64,000 bases of DNA from Anderseniella sp. Alg231-50. Lineage in GTDB: Bacteria > Pseudomonadota > Alphaproteobacteria > Rhizobiales > Aestuariivirgaceae. The position numbers and the translations under genes are program-made. The stretch is from NCBI RefSeq assembly GCF_900149695.1, contig NZ_LT703003.1, positions 1,054,001-1,118,000 of the forward strand. The letters run 5' to 3'. The notes below the pieces were generated by a model, which saw only the letters and a list, made by a program, of their open reading frames with translations, was not told the DNA's origin and searched no databases. Shown in pieces: positions 1 through 9,418 of the stretch. Numbering within the stretch: position 1 is the stretch's first letter; each line of letters starts with the position of its first letter.

Positions 1-48
1 TTCCCTTCGCGCGGCATAGAGCATAACAATGAAATCTGAGAAAAAATC

Positions 49-930
49 ATGACGGCACTACCAAAGAAAAGATTGGGCCGCGGACTGGCCGCGTTGATCG
101 GCGACGGTGCGCCGGCAGAAGCTGCGACCGAGCAGGTGCCGGGCCGCGCCAACGGGTTGCGGGAACTGCCTATCGAGCTGGTTCAAAGCAATACCCTGAA
201 CCCGCGCAAGGTGTTCAACGAGGAAGACCTGGAAGACCTGGTCAGATCGGTTGCCGAGAAGGGTATTCTGCAACCCGTCGTGGTCAGGCCCGTCGGCGAA
301 GAGGAGAACTACCAGATCGTGGCTGGCGAGCGTCGCTGGCGCGCGGCTCAAAAGGCCGGCCTGCATCACATTCCGGCGCTGGTTCGCGAACTGACCGACA
401 AGGAAGTGCTGGAAATCGCGCTGATCGAAAACGTCCAGCGTGCCGACCTCAATCCGGTCGAAGAGGCGCACGGCTACCAGCAGCTGATCGACCAGTTCGA
501 CTACACACAGCAGCAACTGGCTGAATCGATCGGCAAGAGCCGCAGTCATATCGCCAACACGCTGCGCCTGATGGCGCTGCCGGCCTCGGTGCTTGAAGCG
601 TTGCAGACCGGCAAGCTGACCGCCGGCCATGCACGGGCCCTGATTGCAACGCAAGACCCGCAGTCTCTCGCCCAGAAGATAATTGCCCTGGGATTGTCAG
701 TTCGCCAGGCCGAGGCGCTGGCGCGCGATACCGGCACCGGAACCGCGAGCAAGCCTGCCAAAGAGGCAACAGATACCAACATTGCTGCAGTTGAAAAATT
801 GCTGGCGGAAGCACTGGGATTGAAAGTTTCTATCGCGGCAAAAAGTGCCGAAAAAGGCAAATTAACCATACATTACAATGACTTAGATCAACTTGACACG
901 GTTTGTTCCAAGCTTGGCATCAAATCGTGA
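49..930 (+). CDS. parB: Chromosome-partitioning protein ParB
   Basis: ParB/Spo0J-family CTPase and DNA clamp that loads at parS and spreads over the origin-proximal chromosome. The 293-residue product begins with the family's basic stretch RLGRGLAALIG, carries the nucleotide-binding GERRWRAA motif near residues 95-102, the ENVQRADLNPVEEA segment and a helix-turn-helix around QQLAESIGKSRSHIANTL, and ends in a dimerisation region. Full family length. A weak GAG lies 8 bases before the ATG. parA should lie just upstream: one frame is open from the window edge to a TGA at 37-39, but 12 codons are too few to call it. It converges with holA after 20 bases. No parS-like palindrome was seen in the window. 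Confidence 0.96.
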   Translation: MTALPKKRLGRGLAALIGDGAPAEAATEQVPGRANGLRELPIELVQSNTLNPRKVFNEEDLEDLVRSVAEKGILQPVVVRPVGEEENYQIVAGERRWRAAQKAGLHHIPALVRELTDKEVLEIALIENVQRADLNPVEEAHGYQQLIDQFDYTQQQLAESIGKSRSHIANTLRLMALPASVLEALQTGKLTAGHARALIATQDPQSLAQKIIALGLSVRQAEALARDTGTGTASKPAKEATDTNIAAVEKLLAEALGLKVSIAAKSAEKGKLTIHYNDLDQLDTVCSKLGIKS

Positions 931-950
931 TTTTCAGCGCTGCGGGCAAG

Positions 951-1976
951 TCAGCCGGCGCGGCGAAACGAGCTTGCCGCTGATATAACGAAGCGCTCGG
1001 CGATTGGCCAGTTGATGAGCGGTTTTCTGCGAACCTCTGAATTGGCAATGCGCAGGCGTTCTGCTGCAATCAGCAATTGCGGCAGTCCGCACAATCTGAG
1101 TTGCCCAGCGATGGCATTGTGGCGCTTGAAGAAAATCGGTGGCCGCCATTCCTTGACGATTGCATCGGGCCGACGTCCGCTTTCCATCGCAGCTGCCATT
1201 TCCACCAGCAGGGCGCAGTGATTAGTCAGGGCTATCAGTGCCGAGGCGGGCTGCTGGCCCTGTTGCTGCAGGGTTGTGATTGCCTGAACGGCGGCGTCCG
1301 GCCTGCCGGCAAAAACAGCATCAATCAGACCTTCCATGGATGCAGCTTCGTTGCCGGCAACAATTTCGCTCACATCCGAAACAGACAACGAACTGTCATC
1401 GCCTGCATAGCTGGCCAGTTTCACAAGTTCCGACTGCAGCAGCGCGGCATTGCCTCCCACAGCGTCGACCACGAGTTCAATGGCTTCACGATCAATGGTG
1501 ACGCCGAGCCCCGACATGAAGGAGGCGGCAAACTCCAGCAACTCACCGACGCTCTGGTCAAAGCAGATTGTAATTGCCAGGTCAGGCGAGGCTTCAAACT
1601 CCTTGCGCAGCGGGGAGGATTTTTTCAGATCGCCGGCGGTGACAAGCAGCAGGCAACCCGACCACCCGACACTGATTGCGCCAATGCATGCCTTGTGAAT
1701 TGTGCTGGATGCCGCATCAACCAATACCAGCTTGTCCGCGCCGAACATGGAGATTGACTGCAATTCCTCCAGTAACCGTCCGGTATCGGCTGCAAGGTCG
1801 GTATCCGACAATCGCACGACCTCGCCATCGGGATGGCCTGAGCTGAAATTCTTTACCGCCTGATTTTTCAAACGGTTCAGCAATTCCCAGTTGGGACCGC
1901 AAAGAAGCGCGCCTTTGTAATTACTCGATGGGGAGCCGAAAGCCGCATCAAAGCCCTGAGGCTTGATCACCGCCAT
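951..1976 (-). CDS. holA: DNA polymerase III subunit delta (HolA)
   Basis: Delta subunit of the clamp loader, which opens the beta sliding clamp during DNA replication. The 341-residue protein has family length and the typical alphaproteobacterial start MAVIKPQGFDAAF followed by YKGALLCGPN. It is the last gene of leuS-lptE-holA: its ATG directly follows the lptE TAG with no spacer, so translation is probably coupled. Recognition rests on overall family resemblance and on this conserved neighbourhood next to parB. Confidence 0.93.
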   Translation of the reverse strand: MAVIKPQGFDAAFGSPSSNYKGALLCGPNWELLNRLKNQAVKNFSSGHPDGEVVRLSDTDLAADTGRLLEELQSISMFGADKLVLVDAASSTIHKACIGAISVGWSGCLLLVTAGDLKKSSPLRKEFEASPDLAITICFDQSVGELLEFAASFMSGLGVTIDREAIELVVDAVGGNAALLQSELVKLASYAGDDSSLSVSDVSEIVAGNEAASMEGLIDAVFAGRPDAAVQAITTLQQQGQQPASALIALTNHCALLVEMAAAMESGRRPDAIVKEWRPPIFFKRHNAIAGQLRLCGLPQLLIAAERLRIANSEVRRKPLINWPIAERFVISAASSFRRAG

Positions 1977-2489
1977 CTAATTGGTGGCGAGAAATGCCGC
2001 CAGACGTGTCCGCATTTCCTGGCCGACCTGCTTGGCCGCCTGTTCCTCGGCATTCACACGCGCCTGAACATTTGCGAACGAGGCATCAAGCCGGTCGTAA
2101 GGAACCCTGCTGAATGCCCGCCCGGAAAACACAACATTCCGGGTTGCGGCATCAACCAGTTGGAATTTGCTTGTCAGGTTGTAGGCCAGCCTGCGGCGAA
2201 CGGTATCTTCCGTATCGATCAGCGTTTCTGCACTGCCCTTGGCGTCGAAATTGAGATAGTAGCGGTCCTGGGCCTGGGTACCTACCGGCCTGGTAGACCG
2301 GACGATCTCATTGCGCACCAGCTGACCAACGCGGGTCGACTGCTGGGAAACGTTGACCTCAGCGAGTTCCTGCGAAACCGAAGACCCGTCGTCCCGGGTT
2401 GCATATAGCGGCTGATACCCGCAGGCAGACAAAGCCAGCAAGCCAACCAAAACAAACGATTTCACTGCGTGTTTCGCGAACATCATCAT
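1977..2489 (-). CDS. lptE: LPS-assembly lipoprotein LptE
   Basis: Outer-membrane lipoprotein that plugs the LptD barrel during LPS insertion. The 170-residue protein has a signal peptide with lipobox LSAC (lipidated Cys about residue 23) followed by the hallmark CGYQPLY. Three ATG codons lie in tandem (2489, 2486, 2483). The first overlaps the leuS TGA, so it is coupled to leuS, and a GGG-rich stretch could serve any of the three. It sits between leuS and holA in the order usual for alphaproteobacteria. Confidence 0.93.
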   Translation of the reverse strand: MMMFAKHAVKSFVLVGLLALSACGYQPLYATRDDGSSVSQELAEVNVSQQSTRVGQLVRNEIVRSTRPVGTQAQDRYYLNFDAKGSAETLIDTEDTVRRRLAYNLTSKFQLVDAATRNVVFSGRAFSRVPYDRLDASFANVQARVNAEEQAAKQVGQEMRTRLAAFLATN

Positions 2490-5095
2490 CCCGCAACTAT
2501 ATTCACCAATTTGTTCGGTACAACAATAACCTTGCGAACCGATAAACCGTCCAGACTACGTACCACATTCTCGTGGCGAAGGCATGCCTCTTCTATCGCA
2601 TCGCGCTCGACATTCTTGGCAAATTCCAGTTCGGCGCGTTTCTTGCCGTTAATCTGGACCACAAAGGTGACTTTGTCACTGACAAGAAGGCTTGCGTCGT
2701 GATTCGGCCATTGGGCATCGCATGCCAGCCCGTCGCATCCCAGAGTTTGCCAGCACTCCTCGGCGAGATGCGGCATCATGGGAGCAAACAGCTGAACTAG
2801 CGAAACTGCGGCTTCACGCTGCGCCATTTTCAGCACGTCCGGCGAATCATCCGACGACAGCGACGCCGCCAGTGCATTGACCAGTTCGTAGATGCGGGCG
2901 ATGGCGCGGTTAAAGCGCAGGTTGGAAATGTCGTCACCGACAGACGCGATAGCCATGTGCGTGGCCTTGCGCAGCTCGGCTACATTTGCCGCGCTGGCCT
3001 TGTGCAACACATCCGGCACGATCGAAACATCGTCACCCGCGACCTGTCCGACGAGCCGCCAGATGCGCTGGACAAACCGCCAGGCGCCCACCACTCCGGC
3101 TTCGGTCCACTCAATGTCACGCTCCGGCGGTGTGTCCGACAACATGAACCAGCGTGCGGTATCGGCGCCGTACTGCTCGATGATGTCATCAGGATCAATG
3201 ACATTCCTTTTCGACTTGGACATCTTTTCCGCCGGGCCCAGCGTCACGCTTTCGCCGGATACCGTGTCGATCAGGTTATCACCGTCTTTCGCAACCTGGG
3301 TGGGAACGATCCACTCGCCGGATTTCGAGCGGTAGGTTTCATGGATCACCATGCCCTGCGTGAACAGCGATTTGAACGGTTCGTCAAAATCGAGGTGCCC
3401 GACCTTCCTCATGGCGCGCACGAAGAAACGCGAATACAGCAGATGCAGGATGGCGTGTTCAATACCACCGATATACTGGTCCACCGGCATCCAGTAGCTG
3501 GCCGCGTCAGTGTCCACCGGCTGGTCGGAATGCGGCGAGCAGAAGCGGGCGAAGTACCAGGACGAATCGATAAACGTGTCAAACGTGTCTGTCTCACGTT
3601 GCGCCGGCGCGTTGCATTTCGGGCACGAAACAGACTTCCACTCTTCGTGGCGCTCAAGCGGATTACCGGGCTTGTCGAAGTTGATGTCTTCCGGCAGTAC
3701 GACGGGAAGGTCTGCGAGCGGGACATCGACCACGCCGCACGCATCACAATGTATAAACGGGATCGGGCAGCCCCAGTAGCGTTGCCGGGACACACCCCAG
3801 TCGCGCAGGCGGTAATTGGTCTTGCGTTCACCAATGCCGGCATCCGCCATTCGCCTTGCAACTTCCGCCTTGGCGTCCTCGACCGACATGCCGTCAAGAA
3901 ATCCGGAATTGATCATGTGAACAGTCGAGGTGTCCTTTTCCAGCAATGCCTCGGTGCCGACTTCAACAGATGCGGCTTCGGTTCCTTTTGGTGCAACCAC
4001 CGGGATCACATCCAGGTCATACTTGCGGGCAAAATCCAGGTCGCGCTGGTCGTGAGCGGGGCAGCCGAACACCGCACCTTCGCCATAGCCGATCAGCACG
4101 AAGTTGGCCGCATAAACCGGCAAGCGCTTTGCTGCATCAAACGGATGGCGCGCATATATGCCCAGCGGCACACCTTTTTTCTCGGCCCGTTCAATTGCTT
4201 CCTCGCTGGTGCCCAGAGCCGCACATTCCTTCTGGAACGCCGTGATCATGTTGGACCCGGCGGCGGCCTTCCGGGTCAGGGCATGGTCTGCCGAGATAGC
4301 GCAGAAGCTGGCGCCGAAAATTGTGTCGTGCCGGGTGGTGTATACGGTCAGCTTGTCGTCGAGCTCGTTGCCATCTTCGTCTTCAAGCACGAACGAAAAC
4401 CGCAAGCCTTCCGACTTGCCGATCCAGTTGCGCTGCATCAGCCGGACTTTCTCCGGCCAGTCTGTCAGGGTGTCCAGGGCAGACAGCAACTCCTCGGACA
4501 TATCCGAAATCTTCAGGAACCACTGTGCAAGTTCGCGCTTTTCGACTTCAGCGCCGGAGCGCCAGCCGCGTCCATCGATGACCTGTTCATTGGCCAGTAC
4601 CGTCTGGTCAACCGGATCCCAGTTTACCACCGAGACCTTGCGCTCAACCAGTCCGGCATTGTGGAACTCAATGAACATGCGTTGCTCGTGGCCGTAATAC
4701 TCGGGATCACAGGTCGCAAACTCCCGCGTCCAGTCGATGGCAAGTCCCATCGACTTGAGCTGTCCACGCATGGTGGCAATGTTTTCATAAGTCCATGACT
4801 TGGGATGGACCTTGCGCTCAATTGCGGCATTTTCAGCCGGCATGCCAAAGGCATCCCACCCCATCGGGTGCAGGACATTATAGCCGCTTGCCTTGCGGAA
4901 GCGGGCGATCACATCGCCCATGGTGTAGTTGCGGACATGGCCCATATGGATGCGGCCGGACGGATAGGGGAACATCTCAAGCACGTAGTATTTCGGCTTG
5001 TCGGATGTGTTGCTGGCCAGAAAGCTGCCGGCGTCCGTCCAGGTTTTCTGCCACTTGGTTTCTACACCGCGGGGATTGTATCGCTCGCTCGACAT
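2486..5095 (-). CDS. leuS: Leucyl-tRNA synthetase
   Basis: Class Ia aminoacyl-tRNA synthetase charging tRNA-Leu. From the ATG at 5095 (start [10 protein letters not shown]) it has 869 residues, with HMGH at 50-53, a CP1 editing region, and KMSKS at about 624-628, then a tRNA-binding C-terminal part. An upstream in-frame start at 5170 would add 25 residues with no family resemblance and would overlap the divergent yggS leader, so 5095 is preferred. The gene heads leuS-lptE-holA. Confidence 0.97.
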   Translation of the reverse strand: MSSERYNPRGVETKWQKTWTDAGSFLASNTSDKPKYYVLEMFPYPSGRIHMGHVRNYTMGDVIARFRKASGYNVLHPMGWDAFGMPAENAAIERKVHPKSWTYENIATMRGQLKSMGLAIDWTREFATCDPEYYGHEQRMFIEFHNAGLVERKVSVVNWDPVDQTVLANEQVIDGRGWRSGAEVEKRELAQWFLKISDMSEELLSALDTLTDWPEKVRLMQRNWIGKSEGLRFSFVLEDEDGNELDDKLTVYTTRHDTIFGASFCAISADHALTRKAAAGSNMITAFQKECAALGTSEEAIERAEKKGVPLGIYARHPFDAAKRLPVYAANFVLIGYGEGAVFGCPAHDQRDLDFARKYDLDVIPVVAPKGTEAASVEVGTEALLEKDTSTVHMINSGFLDGMSVEDAKAEVARRMADAGIGERKTNYRLRDWGVSRQRYWGCPIPFIHCDACGVVDVPLADLPVVLPEDINFDKPGNPLERHEEWKSVSCPKCNAPAQRETDTFDTFIDSSWYFARFCSPHSDQPVDTDAASYWMPVDQYIGGIEHAILHLLYSRFFVRAMRKVGHLDFDEPFKSLFTQGMVIHETYRSKSGEWIVPTQVAKDGDNLIDTVSGESVTLGPAEKMSKSKRNVIDPDDIIEQYGADTARWFMLSDTPPERDIEWTEAGVVGAWRFVQRIWRLVGQVAGDDVSIVPDVLHKASAANVAELRKATHMAIASVGDDISNLRFNRAIARIYELVNALAASLSSDDSPDVLKMAQREAAVSLVQLFAPMMPHLAEECWQTLGCDGLACDAQWPNHDASLLVSDKVTFVVQINGKKRAELEFAKNVERDAIEEACLRHENVVRSLDGLSVRKVIVVPNKLVNIVAG

Positions 5096-5189
5096 TTCTT
5101 GTGGTATGCCTGTTCGTTGATCCTGATTTATGTCCGCAAGTGCAGTATCAGGAAGCAACCTGACGGGCAAGCAAGACGGTCATATAAAG

Positions 5190-5864
5190 ATGAATACAAT
5201 TACCCAGCGCTATAATGATGTGACGGCCCGAATCGAGGCTGCGGCCATGAAATCCAACCGGTCCGCCGCCGACGTCACACTTGTCGCAGTATCCAAGACT
5301 TTCACTGCCGGTGACATAGAGCCTGCCCTCAAGCTCGGTCATCGCGTGTTCGGTGAAAACCGGGTGCAGGAATCCCAGGGCAAGTGGCCGGCATTGAAAC
5401 AAGCCTATACGGACACCTGTCTGCACCTGATCGGCCCACTGCAAACCAACAAGGTGCGCGAGGCAGTGGCCCTGTTCGACGCCATTGAAACGCTCGACCG
5501 GGAAAAGCTGGCGCGGACACTGGCGAAGGAAATCCAGTCTGCCGGCAACAGCCCGGAACTGTTCATTCAGGTAAACACCGGAAACGAACCGCAAAAGGCT
5601 GGTATCCTGCCGGACGATGCCGACGCATTCCTGAAACTGTGCACCGGAACCTACGACCTGACGGTTACCGGCATGATGTGCATTCCGCCGTTTGATGAAG
5701 ACCCCGTCGCGCATTTTCGCCTGTTGGCGGAAATCGCCGAACGCAACGGCCTCGCCAAACTCAGCATGGGCATGAGCGGTGACTTTGAAACGGCCATTGA
5801 ATTGGGTGCCACCCATGTGCGGGTCGGCAGCGCGATTTTCGGCAGCAGGACCCAGCAGGTCTGA
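5190..5864 (+). CDS. yggS: PLP homeostasis protein YggS
   Basis: Pyridoxal-phosphate-binding protein of the YggS/PROSC family, which buffers free PLP and shows no known catalysis. The 224-residue frame from ATG 5190 (MNTITQRYNDV) has the PLP lysine in LVAVSKTF, then FGENRVQE, HLIGPLQTNK, and the C-terminal LSMGMSGDFETAIELGATHVRVG phosphate-binding stretch. A start 60 bases upstream is possible but adds no homologous sequence. It is divergent from leuS and ends 3 bases before the convergent L,D-transpeptidase-like gene. Confidence 0.94.
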   Translation: MNTITQRYNDVTARIEAAAMKSNRSAADVTLVAVSKTFTAGDIEPALKLGHRVFGENRVQESQGKWPALKQAYTDTCLHLIGPLQTNKVREAVALFDAIETLDREKLARTLAKEIQSAGNSPELFIQVNTGNEPQKAGILPDDADAFLKLCTGTYDLTVTGMMCIPPFDEDPVAHFRLLAEIAERNGLAKLSMGMSGDFETAIELGATHVRVGSAIFGSRTQQV

Positions 5865-5867
5865 CTT

Positions 5868-6395
5868 CTAGCGGATATGTAAAATCGTTTCAGGGCCGGA
5901 ACGTGACAGCACATGGCACAGGTGCTTTTGTTCAAGGGCAATGCAGCCTTGGGTTGGCGTGCCGCCGGGCGCGCGCAGGTGCATGAATATGGCACTGCCT
6001 TTTCCCGGTACCGGCGGTGTGTCGTTGTGGCCAAGCACGACAACCAGGTCGTACAGATGATCATCGCGCCACAGTTTCTCATGGTTGTCAGGGCAGGGCA
6101 GGCGAACGGGCCTGTTGTAGTCGCGCGAAGCAGGATCATCGCACCAGCCTGAACAGGGACGAATCGGTTCGACCGGCAATCCGGTAAGCGGGCGGGCAAT
6201 CCGGTCAGGCCTGTACATGACATATCGAAGCGGCCAGCGTCCGGCCGGCGTCGCGCCATCGCCTTCGGATTTGTTGTAGGTGATACCGGCCGGTCCGATA
6301 CTGCAGGAAAATGCCATTTCACCCATGGTTAAAGAGGCAATATGACCGTTTGCAGCTATATGCCTGATCGCGATATCCTGATCAAAAGTTCCCAT
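5868..6395 (-). CDS. L,D-transpeptidase (YkuD) family protein
   Basis: YkuD-fold protein; characterised members cross-link or hydrolyse peptidoglycan through a catalytic cysteine. The 175-residue product has the domain core GPAGITYNKSEGDGATPAG, HND near the middle, FMHLR (His about 139) and TPTQGCIAL with the likely catalytic Cys about 151. It resembles the COG3786 branch rather than large periplasmic LdtA-type enzymes. No N-terminal signal peptide is visible, which is odd for an enzyme expected to act on peptidoglycan. Export may be non-classical, or it may act on another substrate. It stands between convergent yggS and divergent cenR. Confidence 0.86.
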   Translation of the reverse strand: MGTFDQDIAIRHIAANGHIASLTMGEMAFSCSIGPAGITYNKSEGDGATPAGRWPLRYVMYRPDRIARPLTGLPVEPIRPCSGWCDDPASRDYNRPVRLPCPDNHEKLWRDDHLYDLVVVLGHNDTPPVPGKGSAIFMHLRAPGGTPTQGCIALEQKHLCHVLSRSGPETILHIR

Positions 6396-6481
6396 GCGTG
6401 ATCTCTGTTGCCCTTTGCAAAGCAGACGGCATCAAACTAAAGTCATTTGCAATTGATATTTCCATCAGGACTACATGACAA

Positions 6482-7168
6482 ATGAGTACCAAAAAGAAAA
6501 TTCTCGTCGTCGATGACGATGATGCCCTGCGCGAAACCATAGCCGAGCAGTTCTCCCTGCATGACGATTTCTCAGTGACGGCTGTAAATGGCGGGCTGCC
6601 TGCAGTCAATCATTTGAAATCCGAACTGGTTGACCTGGTTATTCTGGACGTGAACATGCCGGACCTTGACGGGCGCGAAGCCTGCAAGATCATGCGCAAG
6701 AACGGATATCGCGGCCCGGTTATCATGCTGACCGCGGAAAGTTCCGATGCCGATACGATTCTTGGCCTCGATGCCGGCGCCAATGACTATGTGATCAAAC
6801 CGTTCAAATTCGCGGTCCTGCTGGCCCGCATCCGTTCGCAGCTTCGCCAGCACGAGCAGAGCGAAGATGCGGTCTTCAAGATCGGACCCTATACGTTCAA
6901 GCCGAGCGCAAAACTTCTGATGCAGGATGACAACAAGAAGATCCGGTTGACCGAAAAGGAAACCTCGATCCTGAAGTTCCTGTATCGCGCCGGAGACCAG
7001 GTCATTGGCCGTGATGTGCTGCTGCATGAAGTCTGGGGATACAATGCCGGTGTGACGACACACACGCTGGAAACCCACATTTACCGGCTGCGCCAGAAGA
7101 TCGAGGCAGACCCGTCCCATGCGCAATTGCTGGTGACCGAAGCCGGTGGCTACAAGCTCGTCCCCTAG
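6482..7168 (+). CDS. cenR: OmpR-family response regulator, CenR-like
   Basis: DNA-binding response regulator. The receiver domain (about 1-125) has the acidic pocket VVDDDD and the phospho-acceptor Asp at about 56 in VILDVNMPD. The C-terminal winged helix (about 130-228) ends GGYKLVP. The stretches GLDAGANDYVIKPFKFAVLLARIRSQLRQH (read in two parts) and HEVWGYNAGVTTHTLETH closely match CenR, the envelope-integrity regulator of Caulobacter and Rhizobiales. Its kinase CenK is not in the window. AGGA lies 11 bases before the ATG. Confidence 0.86.
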   Translation: MSTKKKILVVDDDDALRETIAEQFSLHDDFSVTAVNGGLPAVNHLKSELVDLVILDVNMPDLDGREACKIMRKNGYRGPVIMLTAESSDADTILGLDAGANDYVIKPFKFAVLLARIRSQLRQHEQSEDAVFKIGPYTFKPSAKLLMQDDNKKIRLTEKETSILKFLYRAGDQVIGRDVLLHEVWGYNAGVTTHTLETHIYRLRQKIEADPSHAQLLVTEAGGYKLVP

Positions 7169-7323
7169 GGTCTGTACCTTAAGTACACGGATCGTCACAT
7201 GGGTTCATATTGAGCCATTAAGTTGCTATACCTGTCTGCGAACGGTCAGGTGTGTGGTTTTGCGTATCATAAGCCACAAAGGCATCCTGGCCCGGGCGGG
7301 ATCAATTACTGACAGGCTGATTT

Positions 7324-7806
7324 ATGGGCGTACGCTCCGCAGTTGATCTGTTGAAACAGCTGCCGTTGTTTGCAGCTGTCGATGAAGCACATCTGCAAAC
7401 GCTGGTGTTTTCGTCAGATGAACTGATCGTGCCGCCGGGTCGCACGGTGTTCGAAGCCGGCGATCCTTCAACCAATGCGCTGATTATCAAACAGGGTGAT
7501 GGTGTGGTTATTGATCCCGAGACCGGCGGTGTGCTGGCGCTGGCGGGACCCGGCGCGATGTTTGGTGAGCAGTCCCTGATTGCCGGGATACCGCGCCAGG
7601 TCACCTTGAACGCAAAGACTGAAATCGAAGCCATTGTCATCGAACAATCGGTGTTCCTGAGGCTGTGCTCGGAGTTTCCGGAGGTCGGCATGCAGGTGCT
7701 CGATGTGCTCAACCGTCAACTTGCAGTATGCTCCAACGAGTTAAGCGAAGTGCAGTCGCAGTTCGAACTTTCACCACTGGAAGACCTGCTTCGCGAAGAA
7801 GAGTGA
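7324..7806 (+). CDS. Cyclic nucleotide-binding domain protein
   Basis: Small single-domain protein of 160 residues with a cNMP-binding (CRP-like) fold: LLKQLPLFAAVDEAHLQTL at the N-terminus, the VPPGRTVFEAGDPS turn, and the phosphate-binding cassette around FGEQSLIAGIPRQVTLNA. No DNA-binding or kinase domain follows; the last 45 residues are helical and acidic. It probably senses cAMP or a related ligand and acts by protein contact. It follows cenR on the same strand after 155 bases and converges on xthA. Confidence 0.83.
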   Translation: MGVRSAVDLLKQLPLFAAVDEAHLQTLVFSSDELIVPPGRTVFEAGDPSTNALIIKQGDGVVIDPETGGVLALAGPGAMFGEQSLIAGIPRQVTLNAKTEIEAIVIEQSVFLRLCSEFPEVGMQVLDVLNRQLAVCSNELSEVQSQFELSPLEDLLREEE

Positions 7807-7825
7807 CGCTTGTGCACCTGAAGTA

Positions 7826-8620
7826 TCAGGTGATGTCCACCAGAACCGGCACGTGATCGGACGGGCGTTCCCAGCCGCGCACGTCCTTGAGAATCGCTGC
7901 GTTGCTGCATTTTCCGGCCAGGCCTTCAGACACCCAGATATGGTCAAGCCGCCGGCCGCGGTCTGACGCCTGCCAGTCGCGCGACCTGTAGCTCCACCAT
8001 GAATAGATCTTGCTTGGTTCGGGTATTTCAGCCCGGATCGGATCATGCAGGTTGCTGCTGCTCTGAATGTCCAGCAGCCGTTCGGTTTCCTGCGGGGTGT
8101 GTGACACGATCTTCAGCAATTGCTTGTGCGACCAGACATCGCTTTCAAGCGGCGCGACATTGAAATCGCCGGTAAACACATGATCGCCATTGCCGTTTGA
8201 AATGTGGGTGGAAGTCCAGCTCTTCATTTCGTCGAGGAAGGCCAGCTTGTGGCTGAATTTCGGATTGGTGTCCGGGTTCGGTTCATCACCGCCGGCGGGA
8301 ATGTAAAGACTGTGAACAGTCAGGTTGCTGTCTGCCAGGCGAATGCTGACATGCCTGCCGTCGTTTTGTCCGCAGAACGAATGAATGTCCATCTGATCGA
8401 ACGGGACACGGGAGATGATCGCTACACCGTGATGGCCAGACAAACCGTTCTCGGCAATAAATTCATAACCAAGCGGCGCAAATTCGGATGCCGGAAACTG
8501 GCCCGGCGGGCACTTGGTTTCCTGCAGGCAGACAATGTCGGGCTGGTGTTGCTCGAGCAGACGATTTATAAGCCCGGCCCGCAACCGTACCGAGTTGATA
8601 TTCCAGGTAGCAATTCTCAA
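7826..8620 (-). CDS. xthA: Exodeoxyribonuclease III (XthA)
   Basis: Exonuclease III/AP endonuclease of the EEP superfamily, acting in base-excision repair. The family N-terminus LRIATWNINSVRLR begins exactly at a TTG at 8618-8620, so TTG is taken as start (264 residues, usual length). A farther start would run through the upstream lolA gene. Metal and catalytic motifs: LQETK, YIPAGG, FTGDFNVAP, RRLDHIW and the final SDHVPVL. It lies 20 bases after the lolA stop, so the two are probably co-transcribed. Confidence 0.93.
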   Translation of the reverse strand: MRIATWNINSVRLRAGLINRLLEQHQPDIVCLQETKCPPGQFPASEFAPLGYEFIAENGLSGHHGVAIISRVPFDQMDIHSFCGQNDGRHVSIRLADSNLTVHSLYIPAGGDEPNPDTNPKFSHKLAFLDEMKSWTSTHISNGNGDHVFTGDFNVAPLESDVWSHKQLLKIVSHTPQETERLLDIQSSSNLHDPIRAEIPEPSKIYSWWSYRSRDWQASDRGRRLDHIWVSEGLAGKCSNAAILKDVRGWERPSDHVPVLVDIT

Positions 8621-8640
8621 GACTGATCCGATTCGGTGAG

Positions 8641-9303
8641 TTAACGATCGGAACCAGTTTTGCGCTCCTTGCTGCGTTTGACCACAAAAAGTTTTGGATC
8701 CGGCTGAACTTCCTTGTCCACATTGGACAACTGCACCGTGGTGCGCTGGCCCTTGCCATCCAGAATGATCCATTGCACCAGATCATTGGCTTCGCGGTCG
8801 AACACCATGGTGAGCTGGCCGGCGACAAGCTGGTCCTTTTCTTCCATGGTGACGGCAACGAGATTGTCCTGGGATTCGACCTTCAGGATGATGGCCTGTT
8901 CAAACAGGTTGACCTGGCCGGCAAGCACGAGCTTGAGCGGCGTTGCGGACAGAGGGTACTGGTCGTCCTTCTTGCGTTTGGTGTTTTTTACCGTGACCCA
9001 GCGGCCGTCGGACACAACCAGCAGGGGGCTCGGCGGCGCATATTCAAACCGCATCTTGCCGGGCTTGGAAATATAGAACACGCCGTTGGCAATCTGCCCG
9101 CGCGGGCTGGTCTGGGTAAACTCGCCCTTCATGTTCACAATTTCATTCAGGTAGGTGTTGAGAAGAGTGACCGCCGCATTGTCATCTTCGGACAGCTGCG
9201 CTGCGGCTTGTGCGACACCCGGATTGCCCGGTACAACGCTCATCGCCGGGACCAGCAGGCAAAGGCCCATGAAAAAAGCAAGGCGTGCGGATTTCTTAGT
9301 CAA
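8641..9303 (-). CDS. lolA: Outer-membrane lipoprotein carrier protein LolA
   Basis: Periplasmic chaperone that shuttles lipoproteins from LolCDE to the outer membrane. The 220-residue frame has a signal peptide of about 33 residues ending VAQA, followed by FTQTSPRGQIANGVFYISKPGKMRFEY (read in parts), the LolA core. The start is TTG at 9303, supported by GGAGG 7 bases upstream; the next in-frame ATG would cut into the signal peptide. It sits downstream of ftsK and upstream of xthA, an arrangement common in Rhizobiales. Confidence 0.92.
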   Translation of the reverse strand: MTKKSARLAFFMGLCLLVPAMSVVPGNPGVAQAAAQLSEDDNAAVTLLNTYLNEIVNMKGEFTQTSPRGQIANGVFYISKPGKMRFEYAPPSPLLVVSDGRWVTVKNTKRKKDDQYPLSATPLKLVLAGQVNLFEQAIILKVESQDNLVAVTMEEKDQLVAGQLTMVFDREANDLVQWIILDGKGQRTTVQLSNVDKEVQPDPKLFVVKRSKERKTGSDR

Positions 9304-9418
9304 CGGGTATCCTCCAGATGGTTCGGCAACAGTTTGCCGGAACGTGTGGTTTCTTCATCGGCGCGTAACACGGCGACAATTGGGCAGAATAGGTAAGAAT
9401 AACGTGTTCCGGCCCCAA

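Noticed and set aside
1-48. C-terminal end of ParA
   Set aside because: Several frames are open for a few codons; too short to choose one.
2957-4798. 613-codon open frame antisense to leuS
   Set aside because: Fully inside leuS, no family likeness; typical shadow frame in GC-rich coding DNA.
5096-5189. Longer overlapping starts for leuS (5170) and yggS (5130)
   Set aside because: Extra residues lack family likeness and would make divergent genes overlap; internal ATGs restore normal N-termini.
7815-7832. Hairpin CACCTGA/TCAGGTG between the cNMP-binding gene and xthA as a terminator
   Set aside because: Good 7-bp stem but no T run on either strand and it overlaps the xthA stop.
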